Source: Lederbergia citri (GTDB taxonomy: Bacteria > Bacillota > Bacilli > Bacillales > Bacillaceae_C). From it: DNA of 64,000 nt. Position 1 is the first letter of the stretch. Every line of letters begins with the position of its first letter. The stretch covers positions 1,221,280-1,285,279 of the forward strand of contig NZ_JAGYPG010000002.1 of NCBI RefSeq assembly GCF_018343625.1, given 5' to 3'. The notes beneath the pieces are model-generated. The model was not told where the DNA came from, ran no database searches, and worked only from the letters and a program-made list of their open reading frames with translations. Below are positions 49,935 to 58,760 of the stretch, piece after piece. The position numbers and the translations under genes were made by a program.

Positions 49935-50723
49935 TTAACGAACTTCCTTTAATTGCCCTCGTTTATTAAAAAATGTTTTATAACCGAACAAAACAAACAA
50001 AATAACGGATAAGGAAACGGCTCCGGCAATACCAAGCATGATGGCAATTTGATATTCAATGGAAACAAGTGGCGAAGCACCGCCTAAAATTTGTCCAGTC
50101 ATCATGCCAGGTAAAAAAATGATTCCCATTCCTACCATATTATTTATGGTGGGCATCATAGCAGCATCAAAAGCGCGGTTGGCAATTTGTCTTGTCGCTT
50201 CTTTAGGCGTAGCCCCAAGCATGAGCGCTCCCTCAACAAGATTCCTCTGAGACTTCATTTCATTCATATATGTATTCACTCCAAGGGTAATACCTGTCAT
50301 GGAATTTCCAACAATCATGCCGGCAATCGGTATTACGTATGTCGGTAAATACCAAGGCTTAAGACCAACGACTACTAAAATAAAATACGCGATACTGAAT
50401 AAAACACCTACAATGAGTGATACACCAATTAATTGCTTCATTTGCTTGTTCAAATCATGTTTTAACCGCTTTAATATTGTATAGATGGAAAAACTAATCA
50501 TGATCGCCAAAATCCCAATCGTATAAAGTGGGTGTGCATTCTTAAATACATATTCTAGAATAAACCCCACTAGGACGAGTTGAATCGACATCCGGAACGT
50601 TGCAATAACAATTTCCTTTTCCCGATTGATCCTCCTCCATTTGACGATGCCTACTAAAATAACGATAAATAAGTACGCAGCCGCCAGCCTCCACCATTCT
50701 ATGTCAATGACTCCAGATTTCAT
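49935..50723 (-). CDS. fetB: Iron-export-type ABC permease FetB (UPF0014)
   Basis: A 262-residue permease with about seven helices. It matches UPF0014/FetB: the block PIAGMIVGNSMTGITLGVNT, NLVEGALMLGATPKEATRQI and MMPTINNMVGMGIIFLPGMM are characteristic. In E. coli FetAB exports iron and protects against oxidative stress; the B. subtilis counterparts are YjkA and YjkB. The ATG follows GGTGAAGGA and lies seven bases after the ATPase stop, so the genes are co-transcribed. Confidence 0.9.
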   Translation of the reverse strand: MKSGVIDIEWWRLAAAYLFIVILVGIVKWRRINREKEIVIATFRMSIQLVLVGFILEYVFKNAHPLYTIGILAIMISFSIYTILKRLKHDLNKQMKQLIGVSLIVGVLFSIAYFILVVVGLKPWYLPTYVIPIAGMIVGNSMTGITLGVNTYMNEMKSQRNLVEGALMLGATPKEATRQIANRAFDAAMMPTINNMVGMGIIFLPGMMTGQILGGASPLVSIEYQIAIMLGIAGAVSLSVILFVLFGYKTFFNKRGQLKEVR

Positions 50724-50730
50724 TGGTCCT

Positions 50731-51354
50731 TCACCTCACTCGCCCTGCATCAATTTCGATTACAGACTCAGCAAATGCTTCCACTACTTCTTTTGAATGG
50801 GTAACCATAATCATAGTTTGGCCTTTATCCTTACCTATTTGGAGAATCTTTTGCATCATTTCATGGGCAGTTTCTTCATCTAAAGCTGAAGTCGGCTCGT
50901 CCATGATGACCACTTCCGGCTTTAATAATAGAATCCGAGCCAACGCTAACCTTTGCTTTTCGCCACCAGACAGTTCATTCGCGGTTGACTTCAATTCTTT
51001 ATGTAAATTTACGCAGTCTAGCGCCTTTTTCATTTCAGTATCCGTAGCCTCATCTAAATTAGAAAAACTCCTACCTATCTGTAAATTATCTTTTATCGTT
51101 CCGTCATAAATGGATGGGGTTTGCTGCAACATGATAACGCGGCGACGATGTTTAATTAAATCCAATTGTGATAGAGCTTTGCCTTTATAGTAGACCTCTC
51201 CAGCATCTGGGCTAATGAGTCCGTTTAATAGCTTAATAAAGGTCGTCTTGCCACTCCCACTTTTACCAATGATACAAGTAGTTTTTCTTTCTGGAATGGC
51301 TGCATGATCTATATGTAAAATCTGTTTATATTTCACATTCTCTAAGCGAAACAT
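50731..51354 (-). CDS. fetA: Iron-export-type ABC ATPase FetA
   Basis: A 207-residue ABC ATPase, short as in FetA. Walker A is IGKSGSGKTTFIK, the Q-loop is MLQQTPSIYDG, the signature is LSGGEKQRLALARIL, Walker B is VVIMDEPTSALD and the H-loop is MVTHSKEV. The ATG has a strong GGGAGG site. It is the first gene of the fetAB operon. An iron-export role is inferred from its partner. Confidence 0.9.
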   Translation of the reverse strand: MFRLENVKYKQILHIDHAAIPERKTTCIIGKSGSGKTTFIKLLNGLISPDAGEVYYKGKALSQLDLIKHRRRVIMLQQTPSIYDGTIKDNLQIGRSFSNLDEATDTEMKKALDCVNLHKELKSTANELSGGEKQRLALARILLLKPEVVIMDEPTSALDEETAHEMMQKILQIGKDKGQTMIMVTHSKEVVEAFAESVIEIDAGRVR

Positions 51355-51503
51355 GATGAACCTCCCGACGACTTTTTCTTTTTCATTATATTAATATTCA
51401 AAATTATGAATGTAAATTTATTAACTCCTCTTCCATAAAATTTTGACTGTGCTATTACTTGGAATTTGATTTACCCCTCATTTTTCATTGATTTCCCAAT
51501 GCT

Positions 51504-51980
51504 TTAACTAACAAACTCTTGTGTTATTCCTTTTCCTTCCACTACATGCTCAATAAACTGGCCACTTGTGTATTCATTTATGACGCTTCTCCAGAATGAT
51601 TGTGCAGGTTTATTTTTTTCAATTTGGAAAACTTCCCAATTCCCTCTATGTAATCGAAATATATCTTTAGCGATTAATTTACCTAAACTAGCTCTTCGAT
51701 ATTTTTTCATAATAAAAAACTCAACAATTGAAAAATGTGGTTTTGTTTCGGTTTCGATCCATTTAACTAAGGCAAAGCCTGCGTAATATCCATTCAACTT
51801 AACTAAGTATGGAAAATGATGATCTCCCGCCCAATAGTCACTCAAAGGATATTCACTAAATCTTCCGTTTTCCTCAACATGCGCATCAATGAACTCTGTA
51901 AAGTCATAAATATACAATTGTAATAAGTTCTTTAGTGTTTCTTGATAATCCAAACTGGCTTTTATAATCTCGTAGTCCAT
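51504..51980 (-). CDS. GNAT-family N-acetyltransferase
   Basis: A 158-residue acetyltransferase. The acetyl-CoA binding motif A lies in FFIMKKYRRASLGKLIAKDI (the Q/RxxGxG/A pattern is degenerate, RRASLGK), and motif B in VFQIEKNKPAQSFWRSVI. The start YEIIKASLDYQETLKNLLQL resembles other GNAT proteins. The substrate is unknown. The ATG has an AAGGA site. No operon partner. Confidence 0.82.
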   Translation of the reverse strand: MDYEIIKASLDYQETLKNLLQLYIYDFTEFIDAHVEENGRFSEYPLSDYWAGDHHFPYLVKLNGYYAGFALVKWIETETKPHFSIVEFFIMKKYRRASLGKLIAKDIFRLHRGNWEVFQIEKNKPAQSFWRSVINEYTSGQFIEHVVEGKGITQEFVS

Positions 51981-52151
51981 CTTTAAGCATCCTTCTTTCC
52001 GTATTCTATATGGATTTTATAAGAAACAACATAAAAAAATATAAGTTTTATTTTCTTTATTGATTTTTCAGCAATTTCTGACCATTTTCCAGAAGTTAAT
52101 TCAATATTTTTTTAAGTGTTATTTCATATACATCATTTTTAGAAGTAGCAT

Positions 52152-52350
52152 TTAATAACCGATCTGAAAATTTGGGTCCTTATTCGTTAACAAATATTTT
52201 TTTCCTCTTTTAATAGCCCTATCAATAAATACTTCTTTAAAATCCCTACTATTGATTTTCGAATTCATCTTTTATTAAAAATTCCCTTTTAGAAACAACT
52301 TGTTTACCTTATCCAGATAAACCTTCTACAATTATTAGTTTTGTATTCAT
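52152..52350 (-). pseudogene. Degraded P-loop kinase-like gene
   Basis: The minus strand begins with a strong site (GGGAGG) and an ATG at 52350 encoding MNTKLIIVEGLSG, then a stop codon in place of the expected residue in the Walker A, then GK. The intact family has GLPGxGKS here. Further on, other frames hold protein-like stretches (SRDFKEVFIDRAIKRGKK, then YLLTNKDPNFQIGY) ending at 52152. It is a nucleotide-binding protein gene in decay, broken by a stop and at least one frameshift or deletion. Confidence 0.65.
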
Positions 52351-52491
52351 AAAAAAATTCCTCCCATCAATTTATGAGATTCAAACAGATGAATTACATA
52401 ACTAATAAATGGCTCAACCCCACTTACCTCAACTATAAAATTATTTTAAAAATTTATTTCAAATTATGACAAATTCCACACCAAAAGTGTT

Positions 52492-52532
52492 GTAATATAA
52501 TAGTAATATAATAGTAATATAAAAGTAAGATA
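52492..52532. repeat. 11-bp AT-rich tandem repeat upstream of the L,D-transpeptidase
   Basis: GTAATATAATA is repeated three times with an 11-bp period (52492, 52503, 52514, the last with one change), then GTAAGATA. It lies about 70-110 bp before the start codon and overlaps possible TATAAT -10 elements. Role unknown. Confidence 0.6.
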
Positions 52533-52602
52533 AATAATCAATAGTCTTCGGTGAATTCCACACATATAAAATGCTGGGTTACCAAGTAACGGAGGGAAGT
52601 TT

Positions 52603-54042
52603 ATGAGTGCATTAAATCAACCAGTTGTAGAGATTGGACGGCGTAATCGAGTCAAACCACGTACTAATCGCTATCTCACGATAATTGGAGTTAGCATTTT
52701 GGTGATTGCAATAATGCTTGCAGGACTTAGCTTTTATCAGGCAACACGATTCAATTCGAACATTACAATTAATGACGTATCAGTCGGTGGACTAACTGCT
52801 GATAAGGCAATAGATAAATTAAAGGGAACTGAATTAAAAAATAGAGTCTATGTTGGAGAAGAACTTATTTTAGATGAAAAAGATACCCAAATGGCATTTT
52901 CGGAACAAGATGTTTCCGAGATTAAAAAATTGCTGAAAAAACAGTGGACGTTTCTTCCTTCCTCAGAGTCGAAAAATTATTGGGTATTACCTATAAAGAA
53001 GGATGAGTTTCGTAACGAAACAATGAAAACACAGTTAGAAGAAAATCTTCTATCCATGAACGAGAATTTAAAAGCTCCGCAAAATGCAGTGGTTAAATTG
53101 GAAGGTGGAAAAGTTGTCATCTCTAATAGTGAAGGTGGAGAACAATATGATATTGCCGCTTTATTAAAAGATTTTACAAAACAGAATTATTCGAGCGATA
53201 TCCATCTAAACCCTGCATACTTAGAACCAATTGAAGCGGATAATCCGATTATTAAAGAAGAGGAACAAAAGTATCATGCATTCCTTGAAAGGACAGTTGA
53301 TTATAAAGTACAGGACAAAGTATATACGTTAAAAGCTAGTGAATTAATTACAGATGCCTTTATTTCAAAAGATGATGCGGTAACAATCACCGGAAGTGAT
53401 ATTCAGAACAAAATAAATGAGATTAATAATGCTCAATCCACATTAAATAAAACCATTGACTTTAAGACCCATTCAGGAAAAGTCATTCAAGTAAAAGCCC
53501 AAGGCTATGGCTGGGCATTAGATGCTGATAAGGAAGCAGAGCTCATCCAAGCAGCATTTGAAAATGGGGAAAAATCGCTCTCTGCTTCTAATATTTACGG
53601 CCATGGCTGGACGAATGAGGGCATTGGCTATGAAGCAACAACGAATAATGGTATTGGCGGCACATATGCGGAGGTATCCATTGCCGAACAGCGTGCATGG
53701 ATCTATAAAAATGGAAAATTGGTCGTTACAACTCATGTAGTAACCGGCAAACAAAGCACTGGAGAAGGTACTCATCCTGGAGTTTGGTATATCCTTTTTA
53801 AAAGCTCACCGTACACACTTAAAGGTAGTGCAGTAGGAAATCCCAATTACACCGCAAAGGTTAATTACTGGGCTCCATTCACAAACGATGGCCAAGGATT
53901 TCACGATGCTAGCTGGCGTTCAAACTGGGCTAGTAATGCCTATCTTAGGAATGGCTCGGCCGGCTGTGTCAATACGCCTCCAAGCATCATGAAACAAGTG
54001 TATGATAATCTCAATACGTATGACCCCGTTGTGGTTTATTAA
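52603..54042 (+). CDS. L,D-transpeptidase with peptidoglycan-binding domains
   Basis: A 479-residue protein. A short basic N terminus precedes one membrane helix (about 24-46). Two putative peptidoglycan-binding PG_binding_4-like segments follow (about 50-330). The YkuD domain is at the C terminus (about 350-479), with the catalytic pattern HDASWRSNWASNAYLRNGSA followed by GCVNTP, where Cys is the nucleophile and His the partner. It forms 3-3 crosslinks or attaches proteins in the cell wall. The ATG has an AACGGAGGG site. It is monocistronic with a strong terminator. Confidence 0.9.
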   Translation: MSALNQPVVEIGRRNRVKPRTNRYLTIIGVSILVIAIMLAGLSFYQATRFNSNITINDVSVGGLTADKAIDKLKGTELKNRVYVGEELILDEKDTQMAFSEQDVSEIKKLLKKQWTFLPSSESKNYWVLPIKKDEFRNETMKTQLEENLLSMNENLKAPQNAVVKLEGGKVVISNSEGGEQYDIAALLKDFTKQNYSSDIHLNPAYLEPIEADNPIIKEEEQKYHAFLERTVDYKVQDKVYTLKASELITDAFISKDDAVTITGSDIQNKINEINNAQSTLNKTIDFKTHSGKVIQVKAQGYGWALDADKEAELIQAAFENGEKSLSASNIYGHGWTNEGIGYEATTNNGIGGTYAEVSIAEQRAWIYKNGKLVVTTHVVTGKQSTGEGTHPGVWYILFKSSPYTLKGSAVGNPNYTAKVNYWAPFTNDGQGFHDASWRSNWASNAYLRNGSAGCVNTPPSIMKQVYDNLNTYDPVVVY

Positions 54043-54046
54043 TATG

Positions 54047-54095
54047 ACCGGTTCTAGAACGTCCTATTTAGGAAGTTCTAGAACCGGCCTTTTTA
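54047..54095 (+). terminator. Terminator after the L,D-transpeptidase
   Basis: ACCGGTTCTAGAAC pairs with GTTCTAGAACCGG around 14 bases, followed by CTTTTTATTT. Confidence 0.9.
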
Positions 54096-54160
54096 TTTCT
54101 TAAAAACTTTTCTGGCTTTAATGTTGAGCAATAACAAAACTATGAAATCAATATAAAATT

Positions 54161-54224
54161 AAAAAGCACAACCCCAAAAGCAGTGCTATTTTTATTTTGG
54201 AGAACTTTTACAACGTCTCCAAAA
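54161..54224 (+). terminator. Two extra hairpins in the gap before phoX
   Basis: AAAAAGCAC pairs with GTGCTATTTTT (54161/54183), and TTTTGGAGA with TCTCCAAAA (54196/54216). Neither follows a gene directly. They may be remnants of terminators. Confidence 0.4.
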
Positions 54225-54510
54225 TACCCGCTCTATAAATTTTCCCCATTTGATGCGATGACATTTTTATACCAATTAAATGATTTTTCTATTTCCTTTC
54301 TAATGTTCTGCTCTCATCGTCGTGTTTATCCACATAGATGAATAGACTTTACACTTGTGGAAGCACTGACTAGGTCGTTACAGGCCCACTACGTATAACC
54401 CATAACTCGATACTTCCAGCCATATTTTGAATAATGCTCACTCAATTCCATCTCAGCAAACAGCTCTATTTCATTTATTAGTAAAAAGTACCCGGGGTGA
54501 AATACACAGA
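54225..54510. other. Spacer with no recognised gene
   Basis: About 285 bp of AT-rich sequence without a supported open frame. Confidence 0.4.
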
Positions 54511-54560
54511 TTTACAAGACTGTAGTAAAGTCTAACAAACTCTTAATATTTCATTAACAA
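54511..54560 (+). promoter_or_regulatory. Candidate PhoP (Pho) box upstream of the PhoX-like gene
   Basis: TT(A/T)ACA-like heptads appear as TTTACAA (54511), CTAACAA (54532), TTAATAT (54543) and TTAACAA (54554). The last three fall on an 11-bp period, as in Bacillus Pho boxes. The site is about 60-110 bp before the start codon. Confidence 0.5.
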
Positions 54561-54622
54561 TAACCTCATATTCCTCGTTTATGATTGCCTTGTACAAATC
54601 ATTTTATGGAGGTTGAGAAGAA

Positions 54623-56533
54623 ATGAAAAAGCATATTGCTTTAACACTGACTGCTTCACTACTTTTTCCATCAGCCGCTGCCATACAGGCTGCTCCGAAA
54701 CAAGCTGAGGTACAAGCAGTCTCATTTAATGGCATGGATGCACCGAAAACAGTTGAGGAAATGTCCAAAGCCTATTCAAATGCGACAATCGATGTAAAGT
54801 ATAGTGATGGCACAAAGAAAACTTTCCCACTCCGATACGAAAAGCTTTTTAAATCAACAGATACTTTTAGTAAAAATGGAAAACAAATTCCGGCTGGTAC
54901 ACCTATTGACGCAAAAGGCAATCCAATAATAGACCACAGTGTTCCGAATGATCCAGTACCATTTATTTCAGATGCTCCCGATTCTAATAGCCTGTTAGAG
55001 CCTCTAAATGGTAATAGTGGCAAGCTTCATTTAGTTTCTCATTATGAGTATCAAACTGTAGACAATTCTGGTTCAAGCGCTTATGGAAGAGTACCTGCCT
55101 CAATGACCTTATCAACATTACAGCAGGATAAGAAAACCGGTAAGCTCACAGTTGCTGGTGTGGAGAAAATTGATTTCTCGGAAACAAAAGGGCTTTGGAT
55201 TCCATGTAATGGCTCACTCTCTCCATGGAACACTCATCTTGGATCTGAAGAGTATGAACCAGATGCACGTATCTTTGAACAGGAACTAGGAACAGACAAG
55301 GATTCTACTAACGTAAAATCATTCGCAAACTATTACTTTGGGGAAAAAGGTGCCGAGATGGCTAATCCATATTGGTATGGATTCGTACCTGAAGTAATCG
55401 TTCATCCAAATGGCAAAGCAAAGGCTGTGAAACATTACAGCACAGGGCGCTTCTCGAAAGAATTAATGAAGATGATGCCTGATAGCAAAACAGCCTATTT
55501 CGGAGATGATGGCTCCTATACGATGATGTTTATGTATATAGCTGATAAAGCGAAGGATCTATCAAGCGGAACTTTATATGCGGCTAAATTCCATCAAACT
55601 GGAACAGAAAATGGCGGTTCTGGAGATCTTTCATGGATTAAGCTAGGTCATGCAACAGATAAAGAAATAGAAAAATATATTGAAAGCGGCATTACATTCA
55701 GCGACATATTCGAAACATCAACAGAACCAAAGGCAGGATTTACAGCAATCAAAACATACGCTAACCAACAAAAAGTTGAATACTTGAAAGTAAAACCGGG
55801 CATGGAAAAAGCTGCAGCCTTCTTAGAATCTCGCCGCTATGCAGCCACACTTGGCGCAACAAGTGAGTTTAATAAAATGGAAGGTCTTGCACTGAATACT
55901 GCAGATAAAAAGGCTTATATGGCCATTTCTGATCAAAGCAAAGGAATGGAAGTAAATCCCAGTGATCCACAGGATGACATCCGCCTCCCAAAAATTAAAT
56001 CTGGTGTTACGTATGAATTAAATTTACAAGCTAACCAAACAGATCGGAATGGAAATAAAATTAACAGTAGCTATGTAGCAGCCTCTATGAAGGGATTAGT
56101 CGTTGGTGAAGATATGACAAGCGCTGACGAATATGGGAACACTGCTCATCCTGAGAAAGTAGCAAATCCTGATAACTTATCTTACTCAGATGCGCTAAAA
56201 ACTCTCTTTATTGGCGAAGACAGTGGCATGCATACGAACAACTATGTTTGGGCGTATGATCCGGAGACAAAAAAGCTTTCCCGCATTCTATCAGTTCCTG
56301 CAGGTGCAGAAGCAACAGGATTAATGGCAGCTGATGATCGCAACGGATTCTCTTATCTTATGAGTAACTATCAGCATCCTGGAGATGAACTAGAAGGAAA
56401 AAGCATTAAAGCTGTTGACAAAGCCAAGTTAATTGAAACAATTGACCGAGAAATTGGCGTCAATAAATCAGGGGATGTAGGTTATATTTCAGGGCTTCCG
56501 AATATTACAAATACGCATCCTTCTAAAAAATAA
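54623..56533 (+). CDS. Secreted PhoX-like alkaline phosphatase (DUF839)
   Basis: A 636-residue secreted protein. The signal peptide is MKKHIALTLTASLLFPSAAA, with cleavage likely after AIQA. The body matches DUF839/PhoX calcium- and iron-dependent phosphatases: HYEYQTVDNSGSSAYGRVPA, WNTHLGSEEYEPDARIF and SGDLSWIKLGHATDKEI are typical blocks, and PDNLSYSDALKTLFIGEDSG supplies another acidic site. No Tat RR motif is seen, unlike classical PhoX. It should release phosphate from organic phosphates outside the cell, and a Pho-box-like element lies upstream. The ATG follows GGAGG. Confidence 0.88.
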   Translation: MKKHIALTLTASLLFPSAAAIQAAPKQAEVQAVSFNGMDAPKTVEEMSKAYSNATIDVKYSDGTKKTFPLRYEKLFKSTDTFSKNGKQIPAGTPIDAKGNPIIDHSVPNDPVPFISDAPDSNSLLEPLNGNSGKLHLVSHYEYQTVDNSGSSAYGRVPASMTLSTLQQDKKTGKLTVAGVEKIDFSETKGLWIPCNGSLSPWNTHLGSEEYEPDARIFEQELGTDKDSTNVKSFANYYFGEKGAEMANPYWYGFVPEVIVHPNGKAKAVKHYSTGRFSKELMKMMPDSKTAYFGDDGSYTMMFMYIADKAKDLSSGTLYAAKFHQTGTENGGSGDLSWIKLGHATDKEIEKYIESGITFSDIFETSTEPKAGFTAIKTYANQQKVEYLKVKPGMEKAAAFLESRRYAATLGATSEFNKMEGLALNTADKKAYMAISDQSKGMEVNPSDPQDDIRLPKIKSGVTYELNLQANQTDRNGNKINSSYVAASMKGLVVGEDMTSADEYGNTAHPEKVANPDNLSYSDALKTLFIGEDSGMHTNNYVWAYDPETKKLSRILSVPAGAEATGLMAADDRNGFSYLMSNYQHPGDELEGKSIKAVDKAKLIETIDREIGVNKSGDVGYISGLPNITNTHPSKK

Positions 56534-56606
56534 GTTTTAAAACTATTAGTGATAATATTGATCCATTTTTACCCAGGACCAAGTTTTCTTCACGAAACTA
56601 TAGTAG

Positions 56607-56639
56607 ACCTCGTTTCATTATTGAAGCGAGGTTTTTTTA
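56607..56639 (+). terminator. Terminator after the PhoX-like gene
   Basis: ACCTCGTTTCA pairs with TGAAGCGAGGT around four bases, followed by TTTTTT. Confidence 0.9.
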
Positions 56640-56680
56640 ATGCGATCCTTGAATACATACTTCACTATTGATTCTATACA

Positions 56681-56722
56681 AAAAAATCCGGCTTAAAATT
56701 ACATGTCATTTTGAACCGGATT
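56681..56722 (-). terminator. Terminator after the 56805 gene
   Basis: AATCCGGCTTAAAAT pairs with ATTTTGAACCGGATT around eight bases; a U-run follows on the minus strand. Confidence 0.85.
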
Positions 56723-56804
56723 AGATTCCCAATTACTTTTTCATAGGTATTCGGTTTTTTCCCACCTATTTATATCAGCCTCAATTTAATCTTTTGTTTC
56801 TATT

Positions 56805-57665
56805 TTACCTATTTTGTACCTTCTTTTTGAAATCATCGTAACTCTTTTCAAACTCTTCTTTTGTGACTGCGTGATACGTCAGTTTTTGGTTGGTTGCCCA
56901 AAACGACAGATCGAAGCTACTAACATCCTCGTGAAAATTTCCTTCCAGCTTAATTTTCTTCCCGTCTACAGTGGTGTATAGTTTCAACATATGTCCGTCT
57001 GTAATACCGTTCAACTCATACGTGTCTTCTTCATACGGAATTTTTTCATTCCCAGTATCAACCATCATAAGAAGAGAACCTGACAGTTCACCTTCGAGAA
57101 GAGCTTCATCGATTTTCAGAAACAATTGATACTTTCCGTTTTCCGTGGAATAAAGATATCCATAGACACTTCTCAGTTCGGAAAAAAAGGTTCTCAAGAA
57201 ATTATTTAACTTTTCTTCCGAGTGATAAATCGCTATTTGCAACTCTTGTTGTAATTCTTTTTTATGTTGCTCAAGACTTTGATCTGTCACGGATTGGAAT
57301 AGTTTTACATCACTTTCACCTTGCTCTTGTACGACAAGATTTTTCTCAGAAAACCTGGCGGAAAACTTTTTGATTTCCCCACCATCATCAACGCTAAATT
57401 TAAATCCTTTTTCGGTCGTTTCACCAGTAATGGAAAACTCTTTTTCTTCAATAAAAGGGACATTCCCGATTTCATCTATGAGTTCCTGTTGATGAAATAT
57501 ACCTTTTACATTCCCTGTTCGACTCTTAAGTTCTAGCCAATACAATTTCCCATTTTCACTGTACACAAATTCTTCGGATTTACTCACCTTTATAGCAAAC
57601 CAAATTCCTGCACCAATTACCAATCCAATTAGCACTGCCACTCCCCAAAATGTAAATTTGTTCAT
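56805..57665 (-). CDS. Membrane-anchored hypothetical protein
   Basis: A 286-residue protein with one N-terminal membrane helix (about 5-27, WGVAVLIGLVIGAGIWFAIK) and a large outside part with mixed alpha/beta character. A Lys/Glu/Gln-rich helix lies around 130-165 (DQSLEQHKKELQQELQIAIY) between two beta-rich segments. There is no lipobox and no recognised enzymatic motif. The ATG follows GGAGAGGGAG. Single-gene unit. Function unknown. Confidence 0.78.
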   Translation of the reverse strand: MNKFTFWGVAVLIGLVIGAGIWFAIKVSKSEEFVYSENGKLYWLELKSRTGNVKGIFHQQELIDEIGNVPFIEEKEFSITGETTEKGFKFSVDDGGEIKKFSARFSEKNLVVQEQGESDVKLFQSVTDQSLEQHKKELQQELQIAIYHSEEKLNNFLRTFFSELRSVYGYLYSTENGKYQLFLKIDEALLEGELSGSLLMMVDTGNEKIPYEEDTYELNGITDGHMLKLYTTVDGKKIKLEGNFHEDVSSFDLSFWATNQKLTYHAVTKEEFEKSYDDFKKKVQNR

Positions 57666-57794
57666 CTTGCTCCCTCTCCTTATCTATAACCCGAATCAAA
57701 ATCCCTTTTGTAAGTAAATATTTCTGAGTGAGCAGAGATTGCCCTGTTCTGTATAGTGTTAACTGCTCTTTTTTTTATTTATTGTATAAAATAA

Positions 57795-58004
57795 TTATTC
57801 ATTATCCTATACGAAACAAAATTTTCTCACTATGATTCACATCGACGGGTCATAATTCGCGGGACTTTTGATAATGGGGAGAATCGTATCGAAACGGAAA
57901 TGAAGAGTGGCGTCGCATTTATTATGAATGAAACGCCAAATGGCAGGAATTTTATTATAAAAGAAGATAAAGAGAAACTTCGGGCGGTCTCTCGCATCTC
58001 CTGA
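57795..58004 (+). pseudogene. 3' remnant of an unidentified plus-strand gene
   Basis: An open frame of 69 codons without a start codon. Its second half looks coding (RVIIRGTFDNGENRIETEMK, then SGVAFIMNETPNGRNFIIKE). It ends at TGA 58004 inside a hairpin that would act as its terminator. I do not recognise the protein. It is likely the surviving C terminus of a deleted gene. Confidence 0.4.
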
Positions 58005-58013
58005 AGTTTCTCT
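57971..58013 (+). terminator. Terminator overlapping the remnant gene's end
   Basis: AGAGAAACTTC pairs with GAAGTTTCTCT, followed by TATTTTAT on the plus strand. It also lies downstream of the minus-strand acetyltransferase and may serve both. Confidence 0.75.
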
Positions 58014-58056
58014 TATTTTATCCTGTACCGACAGTAGTGGGGATTATACTCATAAT

Positions 58057-58638
58057 TTATTTGTATTTTTCTTTATCTGCTTCCGTTATTTCTCTGATTA
58101 CTTTACAAGGAACTCCTCCTGCAAGTACATTACTAGGTATACTTTTTGTAACGATACTTCCTGAAGCAATAACAGTGTTGTCTCCGATTGCCACTCCTGG
58201 CATAATTTTTACGCCGCCACCAAGCCACACATTATGACCAATTGTAATTGGATAAGCATACTCAAGTCCTTCATTTCTCTGTTCAACGTCTAATGGATGG
58301 CCTGCAGTATATATTCCGCAATCTGGTCCAATAAACACATAATCACCTATCGTTACTTTAGCCTCATCAAGAATAACTAAATTATGATTGGAAAAAAAAT
58401 GATCACCTATTTCAATATTATATCCATAGTCACAATACATCGGCTGTTCAATAACAAAGTCTTTTCCAATCTTAGAAAACAGCTCTCTAATGGTAGCTTC
58501 CCTGCCTTCAAAGTCGTCAATTTCTAAAAGATTATATTTTCTACAAATCTTTTTACACTCGGTTCTTTCTTTTATGAGTTGCGGATCGTGATTATTATTA
58601 TAAAGCAATCCTGCTTTTGCCTTTTCTTTTTCTGTCAT
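58057..58638 (-). CDS. maa: Maltose/galactoside O-acetyltransferase (hexapeptide-repeat family)
   Basis: About 193 residues. The N-terminal maltose-acetyltransferase helices (TEKEKAKAGLLYNNNHDPQL) are followed by a left-handed beta-helix of hexapeptide repeats: IGDHFFSNHNLVILDEAKVT, IGDYVFIGPDCGIYTAGHPL (with the catalytic His), ITIGHNVWLGGGVKIMPGVA and IGDNTVIASGSIVTKSIPSN. It acetylates maltose, glucose or related sugars with acetyl-CoA. The ATG at 58638 is preceded by AAAGGAG at a somewhat long distance; a longer in-frame start lacks family support. Confidence 0.9.
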   Translation of the reverse strand: MTEKEKAKAGLLYNNNHDPQLIKERTECKKICRKYNLLEIDDFEGREATIRELFSKIGKDFVIEQPMYCDYGYNIEIGDHFFSNHNLVILDEAKVTIGDYVFIGPDCGIYTAGHPLDVEQRNEGLEYAYPITIGHNVWLGGGVKIMPGVAIGDNTVIASGSIVTKSIPSNVLAGGVPCKVIREITEADKEKYK

Positions 58639-58760
58639 TATTGAATAAACTCCTTTTATGTCAAATCTGTGTTGTGATAGGGTTCTGATCAAAATCGGGT
58701 TTTATATTTTAGTCCAAAGGTTCACTAGATACCAAGCCTTTGCTAAAGTCCTATAATCTA

